A DNA stretch of 64,000 nucleotides, from contig NZ_JAPWIJ010000006.1 of the NCBI RefSeq assembly GCF_027270735.1, positions 248,001 to 312,000 on the forward strand, in the 5' to 3' direction. The notes under the pieces were generated by a model. It was not told the DNA's origin and made no database searches. It saw nothing but the letters and a program-made list of their open reading frames with translations. How positions within the stretch are numbered: the stretch's first letter is position 1; the number at the start of each line of letters is the position of its first letter. A program made the position numbers and the translations under genes. Of this stretch, positions 54,527-63,539 are shown piece after piece. Source of the DNA: Rhodococcus ruber (GTDB lineage Bacteria > Actinomycetota > Actinomycetes > Mycobacteriales > Mycobacteriaceae).

Positions 54527-56462
54527 TTCCTGCCACTGCGGAGCCAGCCGCATTCAGGCGGAAGTACGCACCCCTGGCCGCGAGCAGTTCCTCGTGATTG
54601 CCCTGCTCGACGATGCTGCCGTTCTCCATCACCACGATCGTGTCCGCGTCCCGGATGGTCGAGAGGCGGTGCGCGATAACGAAACTGGTGCGATCGCTGC
54701 GTAGCCTCGCGGTGGCCTTCTGCACCAGCAGCTCGGTTCGGGTGTCGACGGAGCTGGTGGCCTCGTCGAGGATGAGGATCAACGGCTTGGCCAGGAAGGC
54801 TCGGGCGATGGTGATGAGCTGCTTCTCACCGGCGCTGACGTTGTTGCCCTCTTCGTCGATGATCGTGTCGTAGCCGTCGGGCAGAGAGTGCACAAACCGG
54901 TCCACGTAGCTCACTCGCGCGGCCTCGAGGATTTCCTCTTCGCTGGCACTCGGGTCGCCGTAGGCGATGTTGTCGCGAATGGTTCCACCGAACAACCAGG
55001 TGTCCTGCAGCACCATGCCGGTGCGAGCGCGCAGTTCTTCGCGGGTCATCTTCCTGGTGTCGACGCCGTCGAGAGTGATGCGGCCCGAGTCGATCTCGTA
55101 GAACCGCATGATGAGGTTGACCAATGTGGTCTTTCCCGCACCGGTCGGACCGACGATCGCAACCAGGTGGCCGGGATCGGCGACCAGCGAGAGGTTTTCG
55201 ATCAGTGGGCGGTCGGCCGAGTAGCCGAAGGAGACGTTTTCGAATTCGACGCGTCCCCGGCGCTCGATGGGCCGCACCGCATCGGCCGGATCTGCATCCT
55301 CTTCCTCGGCGTCGAGCACCTCGAAGATGCGCTCGGCGGAGGCGACACCGGACTGGATGAGGTTCACCATCGCACCGACCTGAGTGAGCGGCTGAGTGAA
55401 CTGGCGCGAGTACTGGATGAAGGCCTGCACTTCACCGAGACTGAGCGTGCCCGACGCCACCCGCAGCCCACCGACGACGGCGATGACCACGTAGTTGATG
55501 TTTCCGAGGAACATGATGACGGGCATGATCATGCCGGAGATGAACTGGGCTCGGAAGCTGGACTGGAAGAGCTTTTCGTTGCGATCACCGAACTCGCGCT
55601 CCACCTCTTCCTGCCGACCGAAGGCCTTGACGATCTCGTGGCCGGTGTAGGTCTCCTCGATCTGGGCGTTCAGCTTTCCGGTGTGCTTCCACTGCGCGAC
55701 GAAGTGCGGCTGAGAACGCTTGGCGATGACGGCGGTCACCGCGAAGGACGCCGGAATGGTCAGCACCGCAACGAGAGCCAGCAGAGGCGAGATCCAGATC
55801 ATCACACCGAGGATGCCGAGCACGGTGAGAATACCGGTGATCAACTGACTGAGTGTCTGCTGCAAGCTGGTCGAGACGTTGTCGATGTCGTTGGTGACGC
55901 GGCTGAGCGTCTCACCGCGGGCATTGTTGTCGAAGTACTTCAGCGGCAGTCGATGCACCTTGGCTTCGACGCTGCCGCGCAGCAACAGGATTCGACGCTG
56001 CAACGCGATGTTGAGGATGTAGCCCTGCCCCCAGGCCAACAGCGACGAGAGCACGTACAGCGCAAGGACCCACATCAGGACGGTTCCGACCGCACCGAAA
56101 TCGATACCGGCACCGGGGATGACATCCGTCCCGGACAGCAGGTCGGCGATGGAGTCGTTCCCCTCGGCCCGCAGCTGCTCGATCGCTTGGTCTTTCGTCC
56201 GACCGGGATCCAGCTCGCGGCCGACGACGCCGTTGAAGATCAGGTCGGTCGCGTGGCCGAGCACGGTCGGCGCGGCCACGGTGAGCACGGTGCTGGCGAT
56301 ACCGAAGGCCAGCATCACCGACAGGAGCACCTTCTCGGGAGCGAGTAGGCCGACCAATCGCTTGAACGAACCCTTGAAATTACGGGCCTTGGTTCCCGGC
56401 ACCACAGCCTTCGCGACGGCTGCGTCGTCCTTCTCGTCCGTCTTCTCCTGCTGCGCGGTCAC
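54513..56462 (-). CDS. ABC exporter half-transporter, subunit 2
   Basis: A 649-residue protein; I start at GTG 56462 (VTAQQEKTDEKDD). A six-helix membrane domain (about 40-350) is followed by a nucleotide-binding domain: Walker A GPTGAGKTT (about 432-440), Walker B LILILDEATSS with the catalytic Glu. The signature motif is the non-canonical SAGEKQ. It overlaps subunit 1 by 4 bp (GTGA). Together they form a heterodimeric exporter like mycobacterial Rv1272c/Rv1273c. Confidence 0.93.
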   Translation of the reverse strand: MTAQQEKTDEKDDAAVAKAVVPGTKARNFKGSFKRLVGLLAPEKVLLSVMLAFGIASTVLTVAAPTVLGHATDLIFNGVVGRELDPGRTKDQAIEQLRAEGNDSIADLLSGTDVIPGAGIDFGAVGTVLMWVLALYVLSSLLAWGQGYILNIALQRRILLLRGSVEAKVHRLPLKYFDNNARGETLSRVTNDIDNVSTSLQQTLSQLITGILTVLGILGVMIWISPLLALVAVLTIPASFAVTAVIAKRSQPHFVAQWKHTGKLNAQIEETYTGHEIVKAFGRQEEVEREFGDRNEKLFQSSFRAQFISGMIMPVIMFLGNINYVVIAVVGGLRVASGTLSLGEVQAFIQYSRQFTQPLTQVGAMVNLIQSGVASAERIFEVLDAEEEDADPADAVRPIERRGRVEFENVSFGYSADRPLIENLSLVADPGHLVAIVGPTGAGKTTLVNLIMRFYEIDSGRITLDGVDTRKMTREELRARTGMVLQDTWLFGGTIRDNIAYGDPSASEEEILEAARVSYVDRFVHSLPDGYDTIIDEEGNNVSAGEKQLITIARAFLAKPLILILDEATSSVDTRTELLVQKATARLRSDRTSFVIAHRLSTIRDADTIVVMENGSIVEQGNHEELLAARGAYFRLNAAGSAVAGTSAS

Positions 56463-58192
56463 AGTGCACCGGCCACGGCGCGCTGCGAGTCGACGATCTC
56501 GGCGTAGGTGGGGCAATCGGCCATCAATTGGTCGTGGGTACCCACACCTACCGGCTTTCCGTCGTCGAGTACGAGTATCTGGTCGGCGTCGATGATGGTC
56601 GAGACGCGTTGAGCGACAACGATCATGCACGCATCACGTGTCACCGGCTTCAGTGCGGCGCGCAGATTGGCATCGGTCGTCAGATCCAGTGCGGAGAACG
56701 AGTCGTCGAACAGGTAGATGCTGGGCTTGCGCACCAGCGCCCGGGCGATGGCGAGACGTTGACGCTGACCACCGGAGACCGTCGTACCACCCTGTGCGAC
56801 GGGTGTTTCCAGTCCCTCGGGCATGGCCCGAACGAAGTCGGCACCCTGGGCGATCTCGAGTGCCTCCCACAGTTCCGCGTCGGTGGCGTCGGATTTGCCG
56901 TATCGCAGATTGCTGGCGATGGTGCCCGAGAACAGGTACGGCTTCTGCGGAATCAACCCGATCTCGGAGCGCAACAGATCCAAATCGAGTTCACGGATAT
57001 CGACTCCGCCGACGCGTACCTCGCCGCCGGTGACGTCGATGAGTCGCGGAATCAGGTTGACGAGCGTTGATTTTCCGGAGCCTGTACCGCCGATGATCGC
57101 GGTGACCTTGCCTGCTTCGGCCCTCAGGTTCACTCCGCAGAGCACCGGATATTCGGCACCGGGGAAAGAGAATTCGGCGTTCACGAGCTCGACCGTTCCC
57201 GGCGAGGATGCGAACGTCTTGGGCTTGTCCGGCAACACGACCGAGGATTCGGTGGCGAGTACCTCACTGATGCGATCGGCACACACCGACGCGCGGGGCA
57301 CCATCATCGCGATGAACGAGGCCATCATCACCGACATGAGGATGAGCATGATGTAGCTCAGAAGAGCTGTGAGAGAGCCGATCTGCATGGTGCCCTGATC
57401 GATGGCATGGCCACCGAACCAGATGACAGCGACGCTGGTCACGTTGCTGATGAGCATGACCGTCGGGAACATCAAGGCCATCAACCGACCGACACGCAAT
57501 GCGGTGTCGGTGAGTGCGGTGTTGGCCGCTCCGAACCGGTCGACCTCGAAGTCCTCTCGGACGAATGCCCGCACCACTCGAATTCCGGTGATCTGTTCAC
57601 GCAGAACACGATTGACGGCGTCGATCCGCTTCTGCATCGAGCGAAAGGCCGGCACCATCTTGACGATGATCAGGCCCATGGAGATCGCCAGCCCCGGGAC
57701 CGCGATCAACAGGATCCAGGACAGGCCGAGGTCCTCGCGCAGCGACATGACGATGCCACCGACGCACATGATCGGTGCCATCACCACGATGGTGAACCCC
57801 ATGACGATCACCAACTGCACCTGCTGAACATCGTTGGTGTTGCGGGTGATCAACGACGGCGCACCGAACTGGCCGACCTCACGAGCCGAGAACGTGCCGA
57901 CGCGGTGCAGAATCGCACCGCGCAGGTCACGTCCGACGCCCATGGCCGCGCGAGCACCGATGAACACCGCGGCCACCGAGCTGATGATCTGCACTGCCGA
58001 GACCAGCAGCATCAGTCCGCCGGCGGACAGGATGTAACCGGTGTCGCCGGTGGTGACGCCCTTGTCGATGATGTCGGCATTGAGGCTGGGCAGGAACAGC
58101 GCCGCCAACGTAGCGACGAGTTGCAGCAGGATCAGGGCGACGATCGGCATCTTGTACGGAGCCAGATACGTGCGAAGCAGCGGAATCAGCAT
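56459..58192 (-). CDS. ABC exporter half-transporter, subunit 1
   Basis: A 577-residue half-transporter from ATG 58192 (MLIPLLRTYLAPYK). Six helices (about 15-300), then the nucleotide-binding domain: Walker A IGGTGSGKST (about 361-370), canonical signature VSGGQRQRL, and Walker B IYLFDDSFSALD with Asp where the catalytic Glu usually stands. Paired with subunit 2, one ATP site is consensus and one degenerate. Multidrug or lipid export is the family role; the substrate is unknown. Confidence 0.93.
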   Translation of the reverse strand: MLIPLLRTYLAPYKMPIVALILLQLVATLAALFLPSLNADIIDKGVTTGDTGYILSAGGLMLLVSAVQIISSVAAVFIGARAAMGVGRDLRGAILHRVGTFSAREVGQFGAPSLITRNTNDVQQVQLVIVMGFTIVVMAPIMCVGGIVMSLREDLGLSWILLIAVPGLAISMGLIIVKMVPAFRSMQKRIDAVNRVLREQITGIRVVRAFVREDFEVDRFGAANTALTDTALRVGRLMALMFPTVMLISNVTSVAVIWFGGHAIDQGTMQIGSLTALLSYIMLILMSVMMASFIAMMVPRASVCADRISEVLATESSVVLPDKPKTFASSPGTVELVNAEFSFPGAEYPVLCGVNLRAEAGKVTAIIGGTGSGKSTLVNLIPRLIDVTGGEVRVGGVDIRELDLDLLRSEIGLIPQKPYLFSGTIASNLRYGKSDATDAELWEALEIAQGADFVRAMPEGLETPVAQGGTTVSGGQRQRLAIARALVRKPSIYLFDDSFSALDLTTDANLRAALKPVTRDACMIVVAQRVSTIIDADQILVLDDGKPVGVGTHDQLMADCPTYAEIVDSQRAVAGAL

Positions 58193-58285
58193 GATGGCCG
58201 AAGATTACTCGTACACATGGATGACAGTCTCTCCGTTTTTCGAGTGTTGCGGGCAATCTTCGGCCGACCGGGTTCAGCCCAGGAA

Positions 58286-60574
58286 CTACAGGGTTTTCTC
58301 CGGAGCCGTCTTCAGCTTGGCACCTTCGATGTCGACGTTGGGCAGGATCTTGTCCAGCCACTTCGGCAGCCACCAGGCCTTGTCGCCCAGTAGAGCCATC
58401 ACCGACGGAATCAGCACCATGCGCACCACGAACGCGTCGAAGAACACGGCCGCAGCGAGCGCGAAGCCGATGGACTTGATGAACGAGTCCGGCTCGGCGA
58501 TGAACGCGGCGAACACCGAGATCATGATGACTGCAGCCGAGGTGACCACGCGTGCGCCGTACTTGAAGCCGTTGACGACGGCATCCTTGGCAGCGGCTCC
58601 GTGGACGAACTCCTCACGCATACGCGAGACGAGGAACACCTGGTAGTCCATCGCGAGACCGAACACCACACCGATGAGGAAGATCGGCATGAAGCTGACG
58701 ATCGGCTGCGGGTTGGAGATCAGGCCCAGCCCGCCCTCTTGGAAGATGAACACCGTCGCTCCGAAGGTGGCGAGCACGCTGAGCAGGAACCCGACCGTCG
58801 CGGTGAGCGGTACCAGAATCGAACGGAACACCAGCATCAGCAGCACGAACGCCAGTCCGACAACCACAGCCAGGTACGGAATCAGCGCGCTCTGCAATCG
58901 CTCCGAGATGTCGATCCCGATCGCGGTCTCGCCGGTCACTCCGTAGGAAACGCCCGAGCTCTCCTCCAATCCGCTCTCGGCGTCGCGGAGGTTGGTGACG
59001 AGCGCCTTCGTCTGGTCACTGTTGGGTGTGCTCGACGGGGTGACGAGTATCTGAGCGGTGTCACCCGCCGGGTTGACGGCGACGATCTGCGCATTCGTGA
59101 CGTCGGATTGGGCGGTGATCGTCTCGATGACCTTGCCGAAGGACGCAGTGCGATCGGCCTCGGCGACGCCTGACGCATCGGCGATGACGAGCAGCGGACC
59201 GTTACGTCCGGGCCCGAAGGCGTTTTCGGTGACGTCGTATGCCTGACGGGCAGGCGTGGACGGGTCCGAGGTGGCGATCGACGGGAGTGCGAGAGACAAC
59301 CCGGTGGTCGGCCCGGCGATGACGCCGAGGAGCACGATGCCTCCGACGAGTCCGAGGATCGGCCTCTTGACCAGGAATCGAGCCCACCGAAGTCCGTTGG
59401 TGGGCTTGGCCTCCGGGTCCTCGGGGTCGGTGGTGTTGACGAACTTGAGCTTGCCCGCGAAGGCCTTGCCCTTGTAGACGCCGAGCATGGCGGGCAGGAA
59501 GGTCAATGCGATCAAGACGGCAACGAACACCGCGAAACCTGCGGCCAGGCCCATCTGAGACAGGAACGGGATGCCGACCACGCGGAGGGCAACGAGGGCG
59601 ATGAGCACCGTTGCGCCTGCGAACACGACGGCTGAGCCCGCGGTTCCGACCGACCGTCCGACTGCTTCTTCACGGTCGTCGGTGAGCGTGAGCTCGTGCC
59701 GGTATCGCGCCAGGATGAACAGCGAATAGTCGATCGCGACTGCGAGACCGATCATGATGGCGAGAATCGGGGTGAACGAAGACAGGCTCGCGAACCCGGA
59801 GGCAGTGGTGATGGCCAGACTCGAGATTCCGATGCCGACGATCGCAGTGATCAGCGGCAAGCTGGCAGCAGCAGCCGAGCCGAACATGATGAGAAGAACG
59901 ACGGCAGCGACGGCAAGACCGACGATCTCCGAACTTCCACCGGGTGACGGATTCTCCTGCGCGACGGTGCCGCCGAGAATGACGTTCAAGCCTGCGTCGC
60001 GGGCCGGCTGCGCGGCGGCGTCGAGATCGCTACGAATCTGATCGGTGACGTCGGCAAGATCGACATTGATCGGCGCGGTGACGGTACCCACGTTGCCGTC
60101 TGGGCTCAGCGGCGAGGTGGCGGCCGCATCGGCCGCTATCTGGTCGGCCGGGGTGCCTGCCTCGGTGGCCGCCTTGGTGTACTGCTCGATGATCGACTGG
60201 TTGGCTGCGACCGGATTGGCAAGTGGCGGTGCACCTTCCGCCGGCTTTGCCGCGTCGATCTTCTCGATCTCAGCGATCGTGGCGTCGATGGCGGAGGTGT
60301 ACTGCGGGGTATCGAGCGATTGGCCTTCCGGCGCCTGGAAGACGTACTCGGCGTTGACCGCTTGCAGCGGGTCCTCGGCGCCACCGAACCGCTCCTTCTG
60401 CAGGTCGAGTGCAGCCTGAGCGGGTGTTCCCGGAATGCTGAACGAGTTGACCGTCGGCGCGGACAGCGTTGATGCGCCCACGGCAGCGAGAATCAGAATC
60501 GCCAGCCACAGTCCGAGGACGATGCCCTTGCGTCGGTACGCGAATCTTCCGATTCGGTAGAGATAGGTGGCCAC
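58286..60574 (-). CDS. MMPL-family RND transporter
   Basis: A 762-residue protein. I start at GTG 60574, which has GAGGAG 7 nt before it and lies 2 nt after the TetR stop; the TTG at 60580 is too close to that site. Twelve helices in two halves of 1+5, each followed by a periplasmic loop. MMPL marks: AIDYSLFILARYRHEL (about 275-290) and AMDYQVFLVSRMREEF (about 628-643). Members export lipids or drugs across the membrane. It forms an operon with a TetR repressor. Confidence 0.93.
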   Translation of the reverse strand: MATYLYRIGRFAYRRKGIVLGLWLAILILAAVGASTLSAPTVNSFSIPGTPAQAALDLQKERFGGAEDPLQAVNAEYVFQAPEGQSLDTPQYTSAIDATIAEIEKIDAAKPAEGAPPLANPVAANQSIIEQYTKAATEAGTPADQIAADAAATSPLSPDGNVGTVTAPINVDLADVTDQIRSDLDAAAQPARDAGLNVILGGTVAQENPSPGGSSEIVGLAVAAVVLLIMFGSAAAASLPLITAIVGIGISSLAITTASGFASLSSFTPILAIMIGLAVAIDYSLFILARYRHELTLTDDREEAVGRSVGTAGSAVVFAGATVLIALVALRVVGIPFLSQMGLAAGFAVFVAVLIALTFLPAMLGVYKGKAFAGKLKFVNTTDPEDPEAKPTNGLRWARFLVKRPILGLVGGIVLLGVIAGPTTGLSLALPSIATSDPSTPARQAYDVTENAFGPGRNGPLLVIADASGVAEADRTASFGKVIETITAQSDVTNAQIVAVNPAGDTAQILVTPSSTPNSDQTKALVTNLRDAESGLEESSGVSYGVTGETAIGIDISERLQSALIPYLAVVVGLAFVLLMLVFRSILVPLTATVGFLLSVLATFGATVFIFQEGGLGLISNPQPIVSFMPIFLIGVVFGLAMDYQVFLVSRMREEFVHGAAAKDAVVNGFKYGARVVTSAAVIMISVFAAFIAEPDSFIKSIGFALAAAVFFDAFVVRMVLIPSVMALLGDKAWWLPKWLDKILPNVDIEGAKLKTAPEKTL

Positions 60575-60576
60575 TG

Positions 60577-61284
60577 TCAAGCTCCTCGGTTGTGTTCGGA
60601 CGAGTCGGGGTTGGGATGAGGTTCGGGAGTGGAGCCTGCGGAATGACCCTTGGGCTCGGGAGTGGAGCCTGCGGAATGACCCTTGGGCTCGGGAAGTCCA
60701 GCGCGGAGTTGGTCGAAGGCGTCTTCGATGAGGGCCTTCGGTGTCGACGCACCTGCGGGATCGGTGATCCAGATGTTCAATGCAGACGTCACGGCACCGC
60801 CGACGGCCATCTGCAGCAGGTTGGGGTAGAGATCGGTGTCGATGTCCGTACCGGTTCGCTCGGCGATGGCCTCGCCGAGTTTGCGGGTCAGGGAGTGATG
60901 CATTTCGAGCTTGCGGGCCATCAATGCGGGATTGGCCTCGATGAGGCGGGCCGCCGCGAAGGTATCCTCCAGGTCCCTGCCGGGATCAGCGACAAGGTTG
61001 ATTGCTATGTGCCGCAACGAATCCCAGATCGGCTCCGTCGACGGCCGCGCACGCAGCAGCTCGAACCATTCGAGTGCCGAGACCTCGATGTGATGCAGAA
61101 CCGCTTCTTCTTTGTTGGAGAAGTAGTTGTGGAACGTGCGGGTGGAGACACCCGCCTCGTGCGCGATGGCGTCGGCGGTGACCGCGTCGAAGCCGTGCAG
61201 CTTTCCCAGACGCACGGCCGCCAGACCGAGAGCGTCGCGGGTAGCGGCCTTCTTCAGATCACGAAGGCCCGTCGGAGAAGTCAC
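60577..61284 (-). CDS. TetR-family repressor of the MMPL transporter
   Basis: A 235-residue regulator; I start at GTG 61284 (VTSPTGLRDLKKAATRDAL). The HTH is at about residues 14-58 (LGLAAVRLGKLHG, VTADAIAHEAGVSTRTFHNYF). The C-terminus carries a duplicated 11-residue unit, GSTPEPKGHSA, in a Pro/Gly-rich tail not typical of the family. It is 2 nt from the MMPL start. Two tandem palindromes lie just upstream (61304-61337). Confidence 0.92.
   Translation of the reverse strand: MTSPTGLRDLKKAATRDALGLAAVRLGKLHGFDAVTADAIAHEAGVSTRTFHNYFSNKEEAVLHHIEVSALEWFELLRARPSTEPIWDSLRHIAINLVADPGRDLEDTFAAARLIEANPALMARKLEMHHSLTRKLGEAIAERTGTDIDTDLYPNLLQMAVGGAVTSALNIWITDPAGASTPKALIEDAFDQLRAGLPEPKGHSAGSTPEPKGHSAGSTPEPHPNPDSSEHNRGA
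60624..60689 (-). repeat. exact 33-bp tandem duplication inside the TetR 3' end
   Basis: Two perfect 33-bp copies (60624-60656 and 60657-60689), with a further 4-5 matching bases after the second. It adds 11 residues in frame and does not disrupt the gene. Perfect identity implies a recent slippage event. Confidence 0.9.
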
Positions 61285-61303
61285 GATTACCAAAGTACGG
61301 AAC

Positions 61304-61337
61304 TTGCACGGTTCTGCAAGTTTGCAGAGACGTGCAA
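61304..61337. promoter_or_regulatory. two tandem TetR operators upstream of tetR-mmpL
   Basis: TTGCA-N6-TGCAA occurs twice, at 61304-61319 (arms extended to ACTTGCA/TGCAAGT) and 61322-61337. The centres are 18 bp apart. The first lies 20 bp upstream of the tetR start. Autorepression by the TetR protein is the natural reading. Confidence 0.65.
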
Positions 61338-61379
61338 TTTTGTCGATCGCGCCACACCTTGCCGTCGGTGTGACTCAGA

Positions 61380-61838
61380 TCATCGACGAGCCCATGCTGT
61401 CGGCTCGCTGACCAGCTCTTTCACGAACCCCGGCAGATCGTCTTCGACGATATCCGCGAGCGACACCGCCTCGAGAACCGCGCGCAAATTGACGCGCACC
61501 GCCAGCCACACCCGGGTGAGCGGCTCGGCCGGGCCGGCGTACTCGGCATCCTCGGGCCGTTGACCACGCACCGACGCCAGCGGACCCTCGACGGCCCTGA
61601 TCACATCGGCAACAGAAATGTCCGACGCCTCCCGCGCCAACCAATAGCCGCCGTCGGGCCCCCGCCTGCTGCAGACCAGGTCCGCACGACGCAGATCCGA
61701 AAGCACCGACTCGAGAAACTTGTGCGGAATACCTTGCGCGGCGGCCAGCGCCTCGGCTTTCGCGGGGCCCTGCCCGCCGACCGCCGCCAGTTCGATGAGC
61801 GTCCGCACTGCGTAGTCCGCCCTCGCCGTGATGTGCAC
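61380..61838 (-). CDS. Rrf2-family transcriptional regulator
   Basis: A 152-residue regulator; I start at GTG 61838 (VHITARADYAVRTLIEL) with AGGAA about 7 nt upstream rather than the TTG at 61844. The winged helix is at about residues 8-68 (AKAEALAAAQGIPHKFLESVLSDLRRADLV). Only one cysteine is seen, so the iron-sulfur cluster of IscR/NsrR types is unlikely. A dyad just upstream (61845-61865) is a likely autoregulatory site. No obvious target gene adjoins it. Confidence 0.9.
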   Translation of the reverse strand: MHITARADYAVRTLIELAAVGGQGPAKAEALAAAQGIPHKFLESVLSDLRRADLVCSRRGPDGGYWLAREASDISVADVIRAVEGPLASVRGQRPEDAEYAGPAEPLTRVWLAVRVNLRAVLEAVSLADIVEDDLPGFVKELVSEPTAWARR

Positions 61839-61844
61839 CGTCAA

Positions 61845-61865
61845 TTCCTATCATTTCGGTAGGAA
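61845..61865. promoter_or_regulatory. candidate Rrf2 operator
   Basis: TTCCTA-N9-TAGGAA, perfect 6-bp arms, starts 6 bp upstream of the Rrf2 start codon. It also lies 20 bp beyond the stop of the convergent SOUL gene. Binding by the Rrf2 protein is inferred from position and symmetry. Confidence 0.5.
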
Positions 61866-61884
61866 ATTAGCGAGCAGCTGCCCG

Positions 61885-62562
61885 TCAGGAATCTTCCGGT
61901 ATCACCACGACCACTTCGTTGCGACGCAGTGGTGCCAAGGTCCAAGGCGGATCGTAGAACCAGGTCATCGGCTCACCCAGCATCTCGATGTCGTGTGCAC
62001 GCAGCGCTTCGGTCAACGCCGCCATCTGCGGTTCGACGTCGTCCCGGCCGCGCCCACCGCTGAAACGCAGTACAGCCACCGTCTCCGCCGGAACCGACGT
62101 CAACGTCACGCGGTCGTCGTCGGGCTTCGGCAGCGTGTCCATCGTCCACTTCGACGGCATGAAGAACCGGACGACCCAGCCGCCGCTGCCGGGCGTGCTC
62201 GACACGGGGGCCGTCATCGCGATCTTCTGCGAGCCTTTCGGCGACTGACTGACGGGAGCGGTCATCGCGACCTTCTGCTTGCCCCCATTTCCACCGAAGA
62301 TGTACCGGGCCAGGCGACGAAAACCCTCCTGGCGTGCCTCTTCTTCATCTGCGTCGACGGTGGTCTGCGCCGCGATGCGTGGTTCGTAACGACGGATCTC
62401 CACCGCGTCGGTCAGTCGACGGCTCGTGTGCGGCGGTTCCTCGGTACCGACCCGAATTCCGACGACACCCAACGCGGCCTCGCCCACCTGTCCGATCGTC
62501 GACGTGATTTTCTCCAACAAGTCCCACTCCGCTCTCTCGGCCGACAGGTGCGCCCATCCCAC
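61885..62562 (-). CDS. SOUL-family heme-binding protein
   Basis: A 225-residue protein from GTG 62562 (MGWAHLSAERAEWDLL). The SOUL core runs from VEIRRYEPRIAAQTTV (about 54-69) through KVAMTAPVSQS and KIAMTAPVSS (about 96-120) to AVLRFSGGRGRDD and MTWFYDPPWTLAPLRRNEV (about 198-216). Members bind heme or porphyrin weakly. The context gives no specific pathway. Confidence 0.9.
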   Translation of the reverse strand: MGWAHLSAERAEWDLLEKITSTIGQVGEAALGVVGIRVGTEEPPHTSRRLTDAVEIRRYEPRIAAQTTVDADEEEARQEGFRRLARYIFGGNGGKQKVAMTAPVSQSPKGSQKIAMTAPVSSTPGSGGWVVRFFMPSKWTMDTLPKPDDDRVTLTSVPAETVAVLRFSGGRGRDDVEPQMAALTEALRAHDIEMLGEPMTWFYDPPWTLAPLRRNEVVVVIPEDS

Positions 62563-62633
62563 GGTACGAGCCGTAGGAAAGTCGGACAGTCAGCGTTACA
62601 CTTCCTCCATTACTGTCACGCACTGGAGGTTCG

Positions 62634-63539
62634 ATGAGCGAGTGGATCGGCTCGGCGTGGAATGCACTGCCCGAACCGCTGCGCGATCCCGTCGCGCTGG
62701 CCATCCCCGCGTTCGCGCTGCTACTGACGATCGAATGGATCGCGGCCGCGAAGCTCGAAGACGGTGTACGCGGCAGTTACTCCACCAGGGATGCGCGCTC
62801 CAGCTTGAGCATGGGCTTGGTGTCGATCGCGACCACCACCGCATGGAAGGCGCTGGCGTTGGTCGGCTACACGGCCATCTACGTCTATCTCGCGCCGTGG
62901 CACCTTCCCGCAGACGCCTGGTACACCTGGGTGATTCTGATCCTGGGCGTCGACCTGCTGTTCTACGGGTACCACCGCATCGCGCATCGGACTCGAATCA
63001 TCTGGGCGACGCATCAGTCCCACCATTCGAGCGAGTACTTCAACTTCGCCGCAGCGCTGCGACAGAAGTGGAACAACAGCGGCGAGGTCATCATGTGGCT
63101 GCCGCTCCCCCTGTTGGGCATGCCGCCGTGGATGGTGTTCGTCGGATTCTCGATCAACCTCGTCTATCAATTCTGGGTGCACACCGAGCGCATCGACCGG
63201 CTGCCGCGCCCGTTCGAGTACGTCTTCAACACGCCTTCCCATCACCGCGTCCATCACGGCCGGGACCCGCAGTACCTCGACAAGAACTACGGCGGAATCC
63301 TCATCATCTGGGATCGGCTGTTCGGAAGCTACGCCGAGGAGGTCGAGCGGCCGAACTACGGATTGACCAAACCTGTCGACACGTTCAACATCTGGACCCT
63401 CCAGACGCACGAATACCGCAACATCGCACGGGATGTTGCGGCATCGCGGTCGTGGAAGGAACGCGTCGGATATCTTGTGGGACCGCCGGGATGGACGCCG
63501 CAGGCCCCACGAGAACGAGCTACTGCCGGCTCAGATTGA
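62634..63539 (+). CDS. sterol desaturase / fatty acid hydroxylase family membrane enzyme
   Basis: A 301-residue protein from ATG 62634 (MSEWIGSAWNALPEPLRD). The di-iron histidine boxes are clear: YHRIAHRTRIIWATHQSHHSS (about 114-134, H-x3-H and H-x2-HH) and FNTPSHHRVHHGRDP (about 200-214). Several membrane helices surround them. O2-dependent hydroxylation or desaturation of a lipid is the family role. The last 20 bp overlap the convergent YceI gene. Confidence 0.9.
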   Translation: MSEWIGSAWNALPEPLRDPVALAIPAFALLLTIEWIAAAKLEDGVRGSYSTRDARSSLSMGLVSIATTTAWKALALVGYTAIYVYLAPWHLPADAWYTWVILILGVDLLFYGYHRIAHRTRIIWATHQSHHSSEYFNFAAALRQKWNNSGEVIMWLPLPLLGMPPWMVFVGFSINLVYQFWVHTERIDRLPRPFEYVFNTPSHHRVHHGRDPQYLDKNYGGILIIWDRLFGSYAEEVERPNYGLTKPVDTFNIWTLQTHEYRNIARDVAASRSWKERVGYLVGPPGWTPQAPRERATAGSD

